From the NCBI RefSeq assembly GCF_028372415.1, contig NC_092872.1, positions 266,377,008-266,441,007 on the forward strand: a stretch of DNA of 64,000 bases, in the 5' to 3' direction. Under the pieces are notes generated by a model. It had not been told where the DNA came from. It ran no database searches and saw only the letters and a program-made list of their open reading frames with translations. This stretch comes from Notamacropus eugenii (lineage: Eukaryota; Chordata; Mammalia; Diprotodontia; Macropodidae). Positions 20,853-32,169 of this stretch are shown one piece after another. Both the position numbers and the translations under genes were made by a program. Every line of letters begins with the position of its first letter. Position 1 is the first letter of the stretch.

Positions 20853-21220
20853 TGTAATAGAGCTGGAAGGAAGCAAAGTCTTACAGATCATCTCATCCAA
20901 TCTCTCTCATTTCTCAGGCAAGGAAACTGTAACCTGGAGAGATTCATGAATGTGGTAGAGTGGAATAAGTAATGGATTTGTAGTCAGAGTAGTTGGTTTT
21001 GAACTATGGCTCTGCCATTTACTACCTATGTGACCTTGGGTAAGTCACTTCAATATGGATCTCAGATTCCTTATGTGGAAAGTGAGATAGTTGGACTACA
21101 GAGCCTCCAAGGTCCCTTTTAGCCCTAAATCTGTGATCTAAGGTCACATAGCTCATTGGTGGTAGAGCTGAAACCCAAATCCAGGTCTCCTGATTCCTAG
21201 ACCAGTGCTTCTTCTTTCAA
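20853..21220 (-). repeat. MIR-like SINE interrupted by a plus-strand SINE
   Basis: Outer minus-strand copy: 'agagctggaaggaagcaaag...catctcatccaatctc' at 20860-20945, resumed at 21140-21215 by 'taaggtcacatagctcattg...ccaggtctcctgattcctag'. An inner plus-strand copy (20945-21140) contains 'ctgccatttactacctatgt', 'gaccttgggtaagtcac' and 'tttagccctaaatctgtgat'. Confidence 0.75.
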
Positions 21221-21267
21221 GACCAAATTGAAGAGATGCTGCTTATGTTTGCCTGATTGACTGATTT

Positions 21268-21660
21268 ATAAAAAAGAATTCATTAGGTTCAGATTATATG
21301 GCAAACACTTGTTAAGAACTAAGGACATAAATCTTAAAAAAAACCCTAAAAAGCAAAGACAGTCCCTAACCTCCAAGAACTTATATATACATAAGGAGAG
21401 ATACAGCAGAGTGGTGGTCAGGTAGGGGTCCTTTGTTGTTGAAAGTTACAGGGATATTTAGTAGAGCTATGATGGAGTAGCTTGACACTCTATCCAGGAC
21501 CAGTGACAAAGAAGATTTTGATTCCAGTTCCAGACATCCATTTGAGAGCAGATGGGGCGGGGAAGGAGGGCAAGATGGTGTTAAGGCTATTGAAGAGGAA
21601 ATGGTTAGAGAGCAGGAAGTAAAGGGAGTCATGGCAGGGACTTTCCTAAAGTGGTAGATG
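21268..21660 (-). repeat. L2 LINE fragment
   Basis: Complement of the L2 3' end: 'aaacacttgttaagaactaa ggacataaat', 'agtccctaacctccaagaac'. The distal part is weak. Confidence 0.6.
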
Positions 21661-21887
21661 TGGAAAGACAGTTACCAGTCAAGACTGGGTGTAAGTTCCA
21701 AATATGAAAGGGTTAAAACACCAAGGGCATGGCTTTTGGAGAAGGCAGCACAGCAGTTGGAGATGGTTAGAGAGTAAAGAGCGAATTTTATATATCCCTA
21801 TCTGACCTAGTATGTTGATGTTGACCTATGGCATCTATTGGATTATTTCAATGGCAAGAGTAGGCAGCTGTATGTATAATAGAGTCA

Positions 21888-22012
21888 TATAGCCTAAGAG
21901 CTGGAAGGAACCTTATAAGTCATCTGGTCCAGCCTCCCACTCAGGGCAAGAACCCTCTACATTTTCCCTGACAGATGGTGATCCAGCCTGGGTTGAAAAA
22001 ATTCCAGCAACT
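21888..22012 (-). repeat. L3/CR1-like 3' end fragment
   Basis: The plus strand reads 'aagagctggaaggaacctta', 'catctggtccagcctcccac' and 'tgacagatggtgatccagcc', the complement of the L3/CR1 3' region. Confidence 0.6.
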
Positions 22013-22734
22013 CTAGCCAAAGTCTGAGACTAACACCAAACATTAATCAGACCCACCAGTTAAAACCTGAAACAATGTGGGAAAAGATCTGTTATGAGTA
22101 TTAATTGCATGATGTTAACATTAACCAAGGAGCTGAAAGTTGGGCGAAACCACTAACCAGTGAATTGTTGGCTTTCTGAGATGGTGGCAGACTTGGCCAA
22201 TGAATGTAGTTAATATTGACATTGGGTTGGGTTTGGAATTTACCGGTAATTCAGAGACGCTTAGCCTTAGTGAAATCTCATCTGACTTCTAGTGAGATTT
22301 CACACTCAGAAAATTCACACCCAGGATCTTATAACTGACCTATGGCAAATTCCAGAGCCCCTAACTTTCAACTCCTGTTAAAAAGACAGCCAGCATTGAG
22401 AGGTTGAAGTTGGAAAAATCCATTCCAAATTTGCCCTGAGTGACTTGAAAGAAAACATGTGCCATGATCTTGCTCCTCTGCCTAAGACAGTCGGAATAGA
22501 CAAGTGTAGAAACCTAAGTTTAGAACTTAAGAATATCCTCTCTTTTGCTTGCCTTCAGTTACTTTGAGGAGGGTGTGGTCTTTGTTTTCTCCAACACTTT
22601 CCTCTCCTTTTCCAGATAACCAGGCTTTTAATGGTGGAGAACTAACCTTGATTTTCCCCCTCCCCCAAACATAGCCAATCAGTTCCTGAATCCTTTGGAT
22701 AACATTTCTCTTATTCATTCTCTTCTCTCCACAC

Positions 22735-23420
22735 AGCAATGTTCCTACTCTAATTTGAACCCTATCGTCTGGATTATTATAACAGCTTCTCAATTGTTTG
22801 TTTGTTTGTTTTTAATTGCCCCGATTCCAGTCTCTCCTGTCTTTAATTGACGCTGAACACTGTTCCCAGAATCATTTTCCTAACGGTGTCAGAAATCGTT
22901 GGTGGCTCCCTATTGCTGCCAAGCTTGAATCCAAACATCCCACCCAGCCTGGCATTTTGAGAGATGGCAAATGTAATGGGCGAAGTGTGAATTCCAAAGG
23001 ATTTGGGTTTGAAATTTCCCTGCATGACCTGAGCTATTACAACCTATGTGTTTCTGAATCTCAGTTTCCTTACCTGTGAAATGGGAATGTTAAACGCTTG
23101 TGCTAGCTAGGGCTCAGGGTTGTGCAGAAAGTGCTTTGTAAACATCAAAATGCTATGCAGATGTTAGCTATTGCTACTTAAGACCCTCCACAGTCAGGCT
23201 CCACTTGTTTCAAATTATTCTTTTTAATGTCCTTATTGTTCTAACCAAGCTCGACAGACTGTTTGCTGTTTGCTGAATTTGGCATTCAATTTCCCGCCTC
23301 TGTATATTTGCATAAACCATCCCCCATGCTTATAATATTCCCTCTCTGAAACTCAGCTTTTTGGAATCCTTACCTTCCTTCAAGGCTCATCTCGGATGAA
23401 ACCTTCTTTAATTTTTGAGG
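22735..23420 (+). repeat. L2 LINE fragment, split by a SINE
   Basis: 'ctggattattataacagctt', 'agaatcattttcctaacggt', 'ggtggctccctattgctgcc' before the insertion, and 'aagaccctccacagtcaggc', 'ccttcaaggctcatctcgga' after it, give L2 sense-strand text in order. Confidence 0.78.
22978..23188 (+). repeat. CORE-SINE inserted in L2
   Basis: 'aaaggatttgggtttgaaat', 'tctcagtttccttacctgtg', 'agaaagtgctttgtaaacat' and 'gatgttagctattgctac' match a CORE-SINE, with L2 on both sides. Confidence 0.8.
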
Positions 23421-23424
23421 TGTT

Positions 23425-23540
23425 AATGTTGGAAAGGACCTTAGGGAATCATCAACTCCAGCCCCTCCCCTCATTTTACAGATAAGGAAACTGAGGGAGT
23501 GTTTAACTATCTTGCCCTGGGTCACAGCTGCCCAGGGGCA
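23425..23540 (-). repeat. MIR3-like SINE fragment
   Basis: Complement: 'gttggaaaggaccttaggga', 'ctcattttacagataaggaa', 'cttgccctgggtcacagctg'. Confidence 0.7.
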
Positions 23541-23544
23541 ATGA

Positions 23545-23772
23545 GATGGCTCAGTGGATATAGTGTTAGGTCTGGAGTCAGGAAGACCTGAGTTCAAATT
23601 TGCCTTTAGATGACTCACTAGATGTGTCACCCTGGGCAAGTCACTCAATCCTGTTTGCCTCAGTTTCCTCATCTGAAGATGAGGCAAACCACTATAGCAT
23701 CTCTGCCAAGAAAACCCAAAATGGGGTCATGATGTGTTGGACATGATTGAAAAATGACTAAACAGTAACACC
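23545..23772 (+). repeat. Mar-1 type CORE-SINE with Bov-B-like tail
   Basis: Full-length pattern: 'gatggctcagtggatatagt' head, 'gtcaggaagacctgagttca', 'tgtcaccctgggcaagtcac', 'tctctgccaagaaaacccaa', then the tail 'atggggtcatgatgtgttgg acatgattgaaaa'. The tail resembles the Bov-B 3' end, as known for Mar-1. Confidence 0.88.
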
Positions 23773-23949
23773 AGAGATACCCTTCCAACTTTGGAAAGAG
23801 GATTCTATTCTGTCCGATAATCATTGGTTAGGTGTTTACTCTACACAAGGCTCTATGGAACAACGGAGTTGGAGCCAGAAAGACCTAGGTTTGAATCCTC
23901 CCAAATGCTATGTACACATACACATGCATGCACACATGGTAGTTTGGGA

Positions 23950-24345
23950 AGGTACAACATTTGAGAATCAGGAAAGGCTTCATGCAGAAGATGAGGCCTG
24001 AACTGCATCTCAAAAGGAGAAAAAGGCTCTACAACACAGAGGTAAGAAGGGAGAACACTCCAGGTGTGGAGGATATGCAGTGCGAAGACACAGAGATGGA
24101 AGATGAGGAACTGAGAGAAGCCCAGCTTATCTGCATGTCAGAATATGGCACCATGTGGTAAATGACTTTAAAAGCTAAAATAACTTATTTTTTATCCTAG
24201 AAGCAAAAAAAAAAGAAATCTCCAGAATCTGGCTGGCCAGAGCAGTGAGCTTAAAGAAAATTACTTTTATAGGAGTGTGTAGGATGGGCTGGAGAGACCT
24301 AAGGCAGGAAGAGCAGTGAGGCTGTTGTAACAATCTGGTGAGAAA
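23950..24345 (-). repeat. L2 LINE fragment
   Basis: Complement text: 'aggaaaggcttcatgcagaa gatgaggcctgaactgcatc', 'caccatgtggtaaatgactt', 'gtgaggctgttgtaacaatc'. Confidence 0.65.
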
Positions 24346-24459
24346 TGACGTCACCGGGGGGGGGCAGCCCCTCCAACTGTGCTGCTTGACACTCTTCTAT
24401 GACCTCTCATCCTGGGAAACTCATTTGTATCCTCTTAGAAACCCACTACTCACAGTGGG

Positions 24460-24585
24460 TCTACTCAATATGCTGGTCTGTATCATTGTGCACTTACGAC
24501 TCGACTTGGTGAGGAACATAAAGATATAGAAGACACAACCCTTGTTCCTTGTCAAGAAGTTTATGGTCCAGATGGGGAGGGGGTA
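24460..24585 (-). repeat. L2 LINE 3' fragment
   Basis: Weak complement of the L2 3' UTR: 'gaggaacataaagatataga', 'ccttgtcaagaagtttatgg'. Confidence 0.45.
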
Positions 24586-25134
24586 GATCCATCATTAACT
24601 ATAGCACAAATGTATATTTTTGGTGAGAGTCAGCATGACATAGAAGATAATTAGGCTTTAGAGTTGAGAAGACCTGACTTCAAGTTTTGCCCCTGAATGG
24701 ATTCACATTGGAAAAAGGAGTTTCCTTACTAGTCTGGAGGAATGGAACTTGCTGTAGATGTTGCCAACCTCCTGTTTTTTCCTACTGGGTTGTTTCCCTT
24801 CTTTCTTCCTGTTGGCCTATTAAAGAGAACGGGGAAAAATGACTTGTACACTGAGTGTGTGTATTGAGGGAGTGCTCTATGAAGTGAATGCTATCTTCTC
24901 CCCCTCACTTGAAGCCCCAGGGCCGATGGTCTTACATCCAACTGCCTTGTTCCAAAATTAGAGTGTAGAGAGTGAGTTGAACAAGAAAGTGAGAGTGATT
25001 CTACTAGACCAACGAACTCATGCTTGGATCAAAAGAAAATCAGATGTCATGTGGTAGCTAAAAATGGAAGTTCCTTCTTACTGGTGGGTTCAAGGAAGTT
25101 GTCATGAAGAAAGCAATGATTCTTCTTCTTGAAG

Positions 25135-25262
25135 AATATATAAGCATATTTTTAAAAATACAGTCTTGAAAGCACTTCTTATGGCAGCCAAAAACTAGAA
25201 GTGGAAGGGGTGCCCATTGATTGGAAGATGGTTGAACATATTTTGTTGTGTGAATTAAATAA
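25135..25262 (+). repeat. L1 ORF2 3' fragment
   Basis: 'cttatggcagccaaaaacta gaagtgg', 'ggtgcccattgattggaaga' and 'tggttgaacatattttg' match the L1 ORF2 C-terminal block ('...NWGMVE...') also seen antisense at 34050. Confidence 0.7.
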
Positions 25263-25264
25263 AC

Positions 25265-26009
25265 TAGTCAGTAAACTCTAGTGGCTCCCTATAATGTCTA
25301 GGATCAAATATAAAATCCTCCAGCTTTTAAAATCTTCCATAACTTGACTCCTCATTTTTCCAGTCTTCCTCTTCCTCATTCCACTCCATAAACTCTTCTT
25401 CCAGTGACACCGGTCTCCTTGTTCCTTAAACTCAACACTCCATTTCCCAACTCTGGGCATTTTCAGTAGCTCTGGTTGTTCATCTTTCATTTCTGAAGAG
25501 GATCAGTGACAACATGGGGTAATATCTTGATTTGTATATAAATTGGATTAAAGTGAGGCAGAGTTGCAGAAAGTCAATAGCCTCACTCTCTCTTCCAGAA
25601 TTATCCAAGTCCAATGGCAAGACAAAAGTCAGGACCACTGACAATGACTGGGGATGCAGTGAATGACCTTGGTGTCTTTGATGTCTGACCAAACTCTAAG
25701 CATAGTGCCTGCTTCAGCTGCCTTTATGATGGTTGAAACAAATTGTTCCAACCATTCATTCATTCCCTGCTGGAGGAAGTAGCTATACCCTATACCTGAA
25801 ATGCTCTCTTTCCTTATCTCCACCTCCTGGTTTCCATCAGGTCTCAGCTAAAATCCCACTTTGTGCAAGAAGCCTTTCCTGATTTCCCCTCAATGCTAGT
25901 GCCTTCCCTGTGAGATTATTTCCAATTAATCTCATATATACTGTGTACATAGTTTTTTTGTATGTTGTCTCCTCAATTAGACAATGAGGTCCAGAGAACA
26001 GGGACTGAC
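25265..26009 (+). repeat. L2 LINE, split by a retroposon
   Basis: 'tagtggctccctataatgtc', 'cataacttgactcctcattt', then after the insertion 'atacctgaaatgctctcttt', 'gcaagaagcctttcctgatt' and 'ccagagaacagggactgaca' give consecutive L2 3' UTR text. Confidence 0.8.
25472..25760 (-). repeat. Marsupial retroposon with shared 3' tail, inserted in L2
   Basis: Reverse-complement of the tail found at 7500: 'catttctgaagaggatcagt', 'ttggattaaagtgaggcaga', 'gcctcactctctcttccaga', 'gggatgcagtgaatgacctt'. L2 flanks both sides. Confidence 0.7.
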
Positions 26010-26480
26010 ATTTTAAACATTTTATTGACAAATTTTGTTTTTACATCATAAACATTTACATATTACTCCCACTTCCTAAGAGCTCTCTTATAACAAAGTA
26101 AAACAATTAACAAAAAAGTAACAATACAAAGATCTCATCAGAAAGTCTTATTGTGCCTCCTAAATGCATCACTTCTCCGTCAGAACATGGATTGTGTATT
26201 TCATCATTGTTATTCTGGAATGGATCAATTGTTACTCTGAATGGTCAATGGTCATTACTACTTTCAAAGTAATTTCTCTTCATGATGTTGTTCTTATTGG
26301 ATACATTTTCCTTCTGGTTTTGTTCCTTTCATTCTTCATCAATTCATACAAGTCTTCAAAATTGTTCATTTTGGCATTAGAGAAATGCCAATTAAAGCAG
26401 TTCTCAAATTCTACCTCACACCCATCAGATATTCAAAGATAGAAAAGGAAAATGGTAAATGTTGGGGTTGTGTAGAAACA
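26009..26480 (-). repeat. L1 3' end with 5' inversion (twin-priming form)
   Basis: 26009-26350 is the complement of an L1 3' UTR that starts at a T-rich tract (the poly-A side). 26365-26480 switches to sense-strand L1 ORF2 text: 'agagaaatgccaattaaagc', 'cctcacacccatcagatatt'. Opposite orientations of adjacent parts fit a twin-primed insertion. Confidence 0.65.
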
Positions 26481-26589
26481 GACACGTCAGAGTACCTGCA
26501 AGTGGGTAGGGAGCATTTTTTGCCATTCTTTCTTCTATTTGCCAGGACCATCTTACAAGATCTCAGGGTTTGTTTTTTTTAATGTTAAG

Positions 26590-27110
26590 CTTCAAGCCAG
26601 CTTTTACACTCTCCTCTTTCACTCTCATCAAGAAGTTTCTTAACTTTTTTCTTCACTTTCTGCCATAGAGAACAGTATTATCTCTGTATTTGAAATGGTT
26701 CGTATTTCTCCCTGCAATCTTAATTCTGGCTTTTGATTTATCTAGCGGGGCATTTCATATGTTGTATGTTACAGCATTGGACTTTCTTTTCATCACCAGA
26801 CACCTCCACAGCTGAGCTTCCTTCAAGCTTCTGTAGTACTGGAGTCACTTGTAGTTGTCCTTCCTCTTCCCCAGGAACATGTTGGGCACCTTCTGACCTG
26901 AGGGGCTCATCTTTCATGTCACCATTTCTAAAGTTTTACTTTTGTCCATGGAGTTTTCTTGGTAAAGATACTGGAATGATTTGCCATTTCCTTCTCCAGG
27001 GGATGACTTTTTGTCAGAACTCTCTACTGTCTGCATGGCATAGCTCGGAGTTTCATCCAGTGATCCAGGAGGGGTTATAAAGCAGAGGATCAGAGTGTTG
27101 CAAGTGAGTT
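26590..27110 (-). repeat. Bov-B/RTE LINE fragment (endonuclease region)
   Basis: The plus strand matches the complement of Bov-B in order: 'gttacagcattggactttct tttcatcacc', 'cacctccacagctgagc', 'catgttgggcaccttctgac ctgagg', 'agatactggaatgatttgcc atttccttctccag', 'ctgcatggcatagctcggag tttcat'. It is the family whose 3' end supplies the Mar-1 tail. It is broken, with no long frame. Confidence 0.8.
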
Positions 27111-27454
27111 TCTTGTTTTAACACGGTGTGGCTGGTTAGATCACTAGTCCTTGAAATGAAAAGGAAGGGCACCAGAGTGGAGACAGGGAAGAAAGACCTG
27201 AGCTTAGGGGCCTGAGAGTTGTGATGAAGGAGCAGAAAGGAATAGATCCGCACACCATTGTTAAACAACAAAAACCATTATTAAAGGCACAGGTCAGGTA
27301 AGTTTGGATGCACCATCTTCACAGTTGCTATCTTAGTTTTATTTATTTTTCTTTGACTCAAGAGAGTTGGGGAAGAGGGAGGGTAGGCAAAAGAGTGTGT
27401 AAAGAACTAAAATTTTAATGTAAAAAAAATCTGCTTAAAAAATCATCCGTAGTT

Positions 27455-27630
27455 AAAGCAGCAAAGATAGCCACAGGGGCAAAGTGCATAGACAGCCAAT
27501 CTTCCAATCAGGAGGACCTGGGTTTCAGTCCCACCTGTGATACAGTCTGTGAAGTTGGGCAAATCACTGTCTCTCAGTGCCTTGGGCAACTCCCTAAGAC
27601 TTTAAAAGAGCAGCAGCTGATTGTAAAGCT
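27455..27630 (+). repeat. SINE fragment
   Basis: 'tcaggaggacctgggtttca' and 'gaagttgggcaaatcactgt' are CORE-SINE text; the tail differs from the MIR3-like copies. Confidence 0.6.
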
Positions 27631-27631
27631 C

Positions 27632-27805
27632 TTTAAACTTTGAAAAATGCTTTATACATATTATCTTATTTGATCCTTACAACAATCCTAGGAGACAGGT
27701 ACTATTATTATCCCCATTTTACCGAGGCGGAAGCTGAGGCTACAGAGGTTGACTGACTCACTCAGAGTCACATGGCTAGTGTCTAAGGCAGGACTCCAAC
27801 TCATT
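27632..27805 (-). repeat. MIR SINE
   Basis: Complement: 'ttatttgatccttacaacaa', 'actattattatccccatttt', 'gctgaggctacagaggttga', 'cactcagagtcacatggcta'. Confidence 0.85.
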
Positions 27806-28435
27806 TCTCTTTAAATCTGCAGGTGCCTCTTTTTGTGTTGCCTAGAAGCCTTGCATGTGATGCTTGCAGCACTGTAGTAAGGGCAGCAGTCCAGACTGGC
27901 ATTCCTTAATCCTACATGTTGCCATCATGCCACTCTTAATTATCCAGCCATGGACTATAATATCTGAGTCTTCTATCAGGTGACATTTTCCTTGAACCAC
28001 CTGCCCAAGAGCCAGCTGTGTTCCTCCCTGATGCAAGCATGAGATAGCCTCCCCAAAGTGTGAAGTACTCATTCTGATCACAAGGCTGTGCTCAGCCTAC
28101 AAACTGAGGCTTGTTCTCTTATTGTCCTAACATGTGGCTTTCTGGGCTGAGCTATGCTGAGCCATTGGCCAGAATGTATTTTGGCCAGGTTTGGAATGGA
28201 GCTGGAACAGCCATTCTTAACTTGGCATCTGGGAAGTTGTTTAAAAAGATATTTTGATGATTGCATTTCTGCATAATTGGTTTCCTTTGTAATCCAATGA
28301 ATTTGCTTTTATGCGTTTAGAAACATGATTCTGATGAGTTCATAAGCTTCACCAAACAAAGGAGTTCATAAGACAAAACAAGTTAAGAACCCCAGAGCAA
28401 GGAGATGACATGGAATATCGCTCAAAATAGATTTT
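27806..28435. other. Unannotated intergenic stretch
   Basis: No repeat or exon recognised with confidence. Confidence 0.4.
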
Positions 28436-28539
28436 TTTTTTAAAAACGAAAACTGCAGCTCTGGGGCTTCTGCCCTGTACTCAGACACCCCCTTCTATCA
28501 CAACCCTCTGCATTCACATGAATCAGATATTGATTGTAT

Positions 28540-28912
28540 ATTGTCAGCATAGTTTATTGAACATTACAAAAAAAAAACAGAAGGAAGAAAGTAAAGCACC
28601 TTTCTATAAAGTTACCTGCTTCTACCCATGTCCCTCCCAATTCTGCTGGGGCCAGGGAATTCCTGACCCACACATACCCACAGATCCAAGAAAAGGGACA
28701 GGGCCCCAGCTGCAGAGCAGGGGAACATTGGTGAGAGAAAACAATTTGCCCTGCATGGCTCGCTGGACTGGCAGGATTCTTGGGCACTGCCTGTTTGGGG
28801 CCCGTTGGTTCTCTCTTCTCCTCACACACCATTCCCTGTCTCTTACCAGATTTGGGTCATCTCTTTGAGGACCACAGTCACTGAACTGTAGGAGCTCGGG
28901 CTTAGGCAGCAT
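28540..28912 (-). other. Possible minus-strand terminal exon or retrocopy 3' end
   Basis: A minus-strand AATAAA (complement at 28553-28558) is followed about 25-35 bases further on by GT-rich sequence, a plausible polyadenylation context. Upstream there are 300 bases of unique, GC-balanced sequence with an open frame of 92-96 codons without recognised homology. No matching acceptor was fixed. It could be a lncRNA end, a retrocopy or chance. Confidence 0.3.
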
Positions 28913-28949
28913 GGTCTGTTGGAGCCCTCAGACCCTACTCTATAGGAGG

Positions 28950-29180
28950 GCAGGGCCTAAAGTCAGGAATATTTGAGTTCAGATCTTGCCTAAAGCACTT
29001 ACTTAGTGGCATGACTGACCCCAGCCAAATCACCTAACCTCTTTCAGCCTCAGTTTTCTCATCTCTAAAACTGAAGTAATAATAGCACTTAGCTCCCAGC
29101 ATAGTTGTGAGGCTCAAATGAGATAATATATGTAAAGTGCTTTGTAAGCCTAAAGTTCCTTTGAATGCTTAGCTATCATT
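28950..29180 (+). repeat. CORE-SINE
   Basis: 'tcaggaatatttgagttcag', 'cctcagttttctcatctcta', 'gtaataatagcacttagctc', 'gtaaagtgctttgtaagcct', 'gcttagctatcattg' give head to tail; an AT-rich tract follows. Confidence 0.82.
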
Positions 29181-29579
29181 GTTATATATTATAAGAATAT
29201 AATTATTACAATGTAATTAAAATGTTATGATAATGACATCATTATTCTTCATAATAATACTAATAATCCCATAGAAGGAAGCAGCTGCTCACATGCAGTG
29301 ACATACAGCATAGTGTTTAGCAGGTCTGAGTCCCCTGGCAGTTTCCAGTTACTTCTACTCACTCCATGGAGAGAAGGAAGAGAAGGTCAGACTTATATAC
29401 CAGACTACAGATTCCACACCCAGTAGGGGGAGCCTGTTGTTTGGAGAAGGTACTCTCCAGCGCTCATTAAACTGGAAGGCTGGAGAAGTGACCACTCCTC
29501 AGGTCATAGTTATCACCTTTCTGCCTAGAAGTAAATAGCCATTCAATGATAAGTAGCCAAGGTGGGGTTACAAACCACC

Positions 29580-29650
29580 TAAAAGCTGTGGCATAGTTTG
29601 ATCTGCATTGGTAGAGGTAGCTCCCTCACCAGCAATTTCCCACATAAGAA
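29580..29650 (+). repeat. SINE tail fragment
   Basis: 'atctgcattggtagaggtag ctccctcacc' is the 3' tail of a marsupial SINE subtype also seen near 44060. Confidence 0.5.
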
Positions 29651-29699
29651 AGAGCAGGTCCTCAAATCTGCTCCCCCTCCTTTAATATAGGAAGCAGAA

Positions 29700-29862
29700 A
29701 CAGCATGCTTTAGGGGTAATCACATCGGATGTAAATTCTAAAGACCTGGATTTGAATTCTCCTCAGTGGTTTGCCAACTTTAATTTCCTCATTTGACAAA
29801 TGAAGTAATTGGATTAGATGGTTTCCAAGGTCTCAGCTCTAAATTCCATTTATAATCAAGAT
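29700..29862 (+). repeat. MIR3-like SINE
   Basis: 'aaagacctggatttgaattc', 'taatttcctcatttgacaaa' and 'ggattagatggtttccaagg tctcagctctaaattcc' identify the family. Confidence 0.78.
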
Positions 29863-30019
29863 GAAAGGCAGGAAAGGAGGCTGAATATTCTGGGAAGGGG
29901 GAACAGCATTCGATCCCACCAGTGTATGTGATGTGCCTACTTGTGCTAGCCCTTGGGGATGTGATGGCAAAAATGGAATCCCTAACCTTCCCCTACCCCT
30001 TCTCCAATACCCCACTTAA

Positions 30020-30235
30020 CTGGTGGGTCACTTTGATTTTGCTGGAAGACTTCCAGTGAGAGAGGACCCATTATCTCCTAAGGCCATCCATTCCACTTTG
30101 GGACTGTTCTTGTGGTTAAGTGGTTCTTCCTGGCATCAAGCCTATATCTTCCTTATTTCAATTTAATCCATCACTCCTAGCTCTGCTCTTTGGGGCCCAG
30201 CAAAGGGTCTCTAACTTTTTCCATTCTACCTCACC
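30020..30235 (-). repeat. L3/CR1-like LINE fragment
   Basis: Complement text in order: 'gacttccagtgagagaggac', 'aaggccatccattccacttt', 'gttcttcctggcatcaagcc', 'atccatcactcctagctctg'. Confidence 0.7.
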
Positions 30236-30259
30236 ATGCTAGAATTTCACTCAGGTACT

Positions 30260-32165
30260 TTCAGGAATAGACATTCTACTGGAAAATGTAAAGTTCACAC
30301 AAATAAGTAAATACCTTTGCATTTGAGGAAGAAGGCAAAGCTAACATCCAGGTGTGTGTGAGGGATGGGAACCAAGGAAGTCATCACAAAACATATGGCA
30401 TGGAAATTAAGGTCTGTCATACATAACTTTTCTAATATTCTATTTACCTCCTTAGTTCCTTTCTTGTTTATTTTTTGGTTGGATTTATCGAATTCTAAGG
30501 GGGGACAGTTGAGGTTTCCCTTTAGTATAGTTTTGCTGTCTATTTCTTCCCATAACTCACTTAACTCCTTTAAGAATTTAGATGTAATACCATTTGGATG
30601 CATATATATTCAGTGTTCATATTGCATCATTTTCTATGTTATTTTTTAGCAAGGTGTAGTTTCCTACCTCATCTCTTTTAATTAGGTTTATTTTTGCTGT
30701 TAATTTGTCTGAGATCAGGATTTTTTTTTACTTTGCTTTTTTTTAACTTCAGCTGAAGCATAATAGGTTTTGCTCCAGCCGCTCACCTTTTCTCTTCGTG
30801 TGTCTCTGTGCTTCAAGTGTGTTTCTTGTAAACAACATTTTGTAGGATTCTGGTTTTTGATCCACTCTGCTATCTGCTTCCATTTTATGGGATAGTTCAT
30901 TCCATTCACATTACGATTATTAACTGTGTATTTCCCTCCATCCTATTTTCCCTCCTGTGTCTCCTCTCTCTTCTTTCACCCTTTCCCTCCTCACCAGTGT
31001 TTTGTTTCTGTCTACTACCTCCCCCAATTTTCCCTCCCTTCTGTTAGCCTTTCCCCCCTCCCCACCCTGATTTACTTGATCTCTTCCCCATCTACTTCCC
31101 AGTCAGGTAAGATAGATTTCTATATTCAACTGATCGTGTTTATTGTTCCCTCTTTGAGCCAATACTGGTGAGAGTAAGGTTCAAACAATGCCCATCACCC
31201 ACACTGCCATCTTTCCCTGTAATAGGTTTTTCTCACCGCTTTGTGTGAATAATTTACCACATTCTGCCTCTCCCTTCTGTAACCAGTGTATTCTTCTTTC
31301 TCATTCCTTAATTAATTTTTAATTTCACTCCTTCAGATTCACTTTATACTTGTACCATCTTTGTATATTCCTTCTAACTATACTATTAGTGATACAATTT
31401 TAAAGAATTACAAGTATCATCTTCCCATGTAGGGAAGTAAACAGTTTAATTTTATTGAATCCCTTATGTTTTCTTTTCCCCTTTTACCTGTTTATGCTTC
31501 TCTTGGGTCTTATCTTGGAATTAAAATTTTTGGTTTAATTCTGGTTTTTTCTTTATGAAGGCTTGAAATCTTTCTATTTTGTTGAATGACCATGTTTTCC
31601 CTTGATGTATTATGTTTAGTTTCACCAGGTAAGTAATTCTTGGTTGTAGTCCTAGTTCCTTTGTCTTCTGGAATATCATGTTCCATGATCTCCAGTTTTT
31701 CAATGTTGCAGCTGCTAAGTCCTGTGTAATCCTGATTGTCATGCCCTAACACTGGAATTGTTTCTTTCTGGCCATTTGCAATATTTTTCTCTTAACCTGA
31801 TACTTCTGAAATTTGACTATAATGTTCCTTGGAGTTTTGAGTTTTGTTTTGTTTTGGGTTTTTGATCTCTTTCCTGAGGTGGATTCTTTCACTGCCTATT
31901 TTGCCTTCTGATTCCAGGACATTGGAGCAGTATTTTTTTTTTTTTTTATAATTTCTTGAAAGATGTTGTCCAGGCCTTCCTTTTGATTATGGCTTTCAGG
32001 TAGTACAATGATTCTGACACTGACTTTTCTGGATTTATTTTCCAGGTCAGTTGTTTTTCCTAGGAAGTATTCTATGTTTTCTTTTATTCTTTTTCGTTCT
32101 TTTGAATTTGTTTGATTGCTTTTTGATGTCTTATAGAGTCATTAGTTTCCACTTGCCCAACTCTA
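30260..32165 (-). repeat. L1 copy A: ORF1 C-terminal region and ORF2 endonuclease start
   Basis: On the minus strand, ORF1 C-terminal text (IRITQDLAAATLKNWRSWN, then QPRITYLVKLNI) lies at 31520-31742. Earlier ORF1 text lies at about 31760-32110. The ORF2 start lies at 30715-30909 (MNGMNYPIKWKQIAEWIKNQ, then a CCLQETHLKH block), followed by more endonuclease-region text at 30295-30603 (DLNFHAICFV part). Frames are disrupted; RT and 3' end are absent. Confidence 0.85.
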
Positions 32166-32169
32166 AAAG

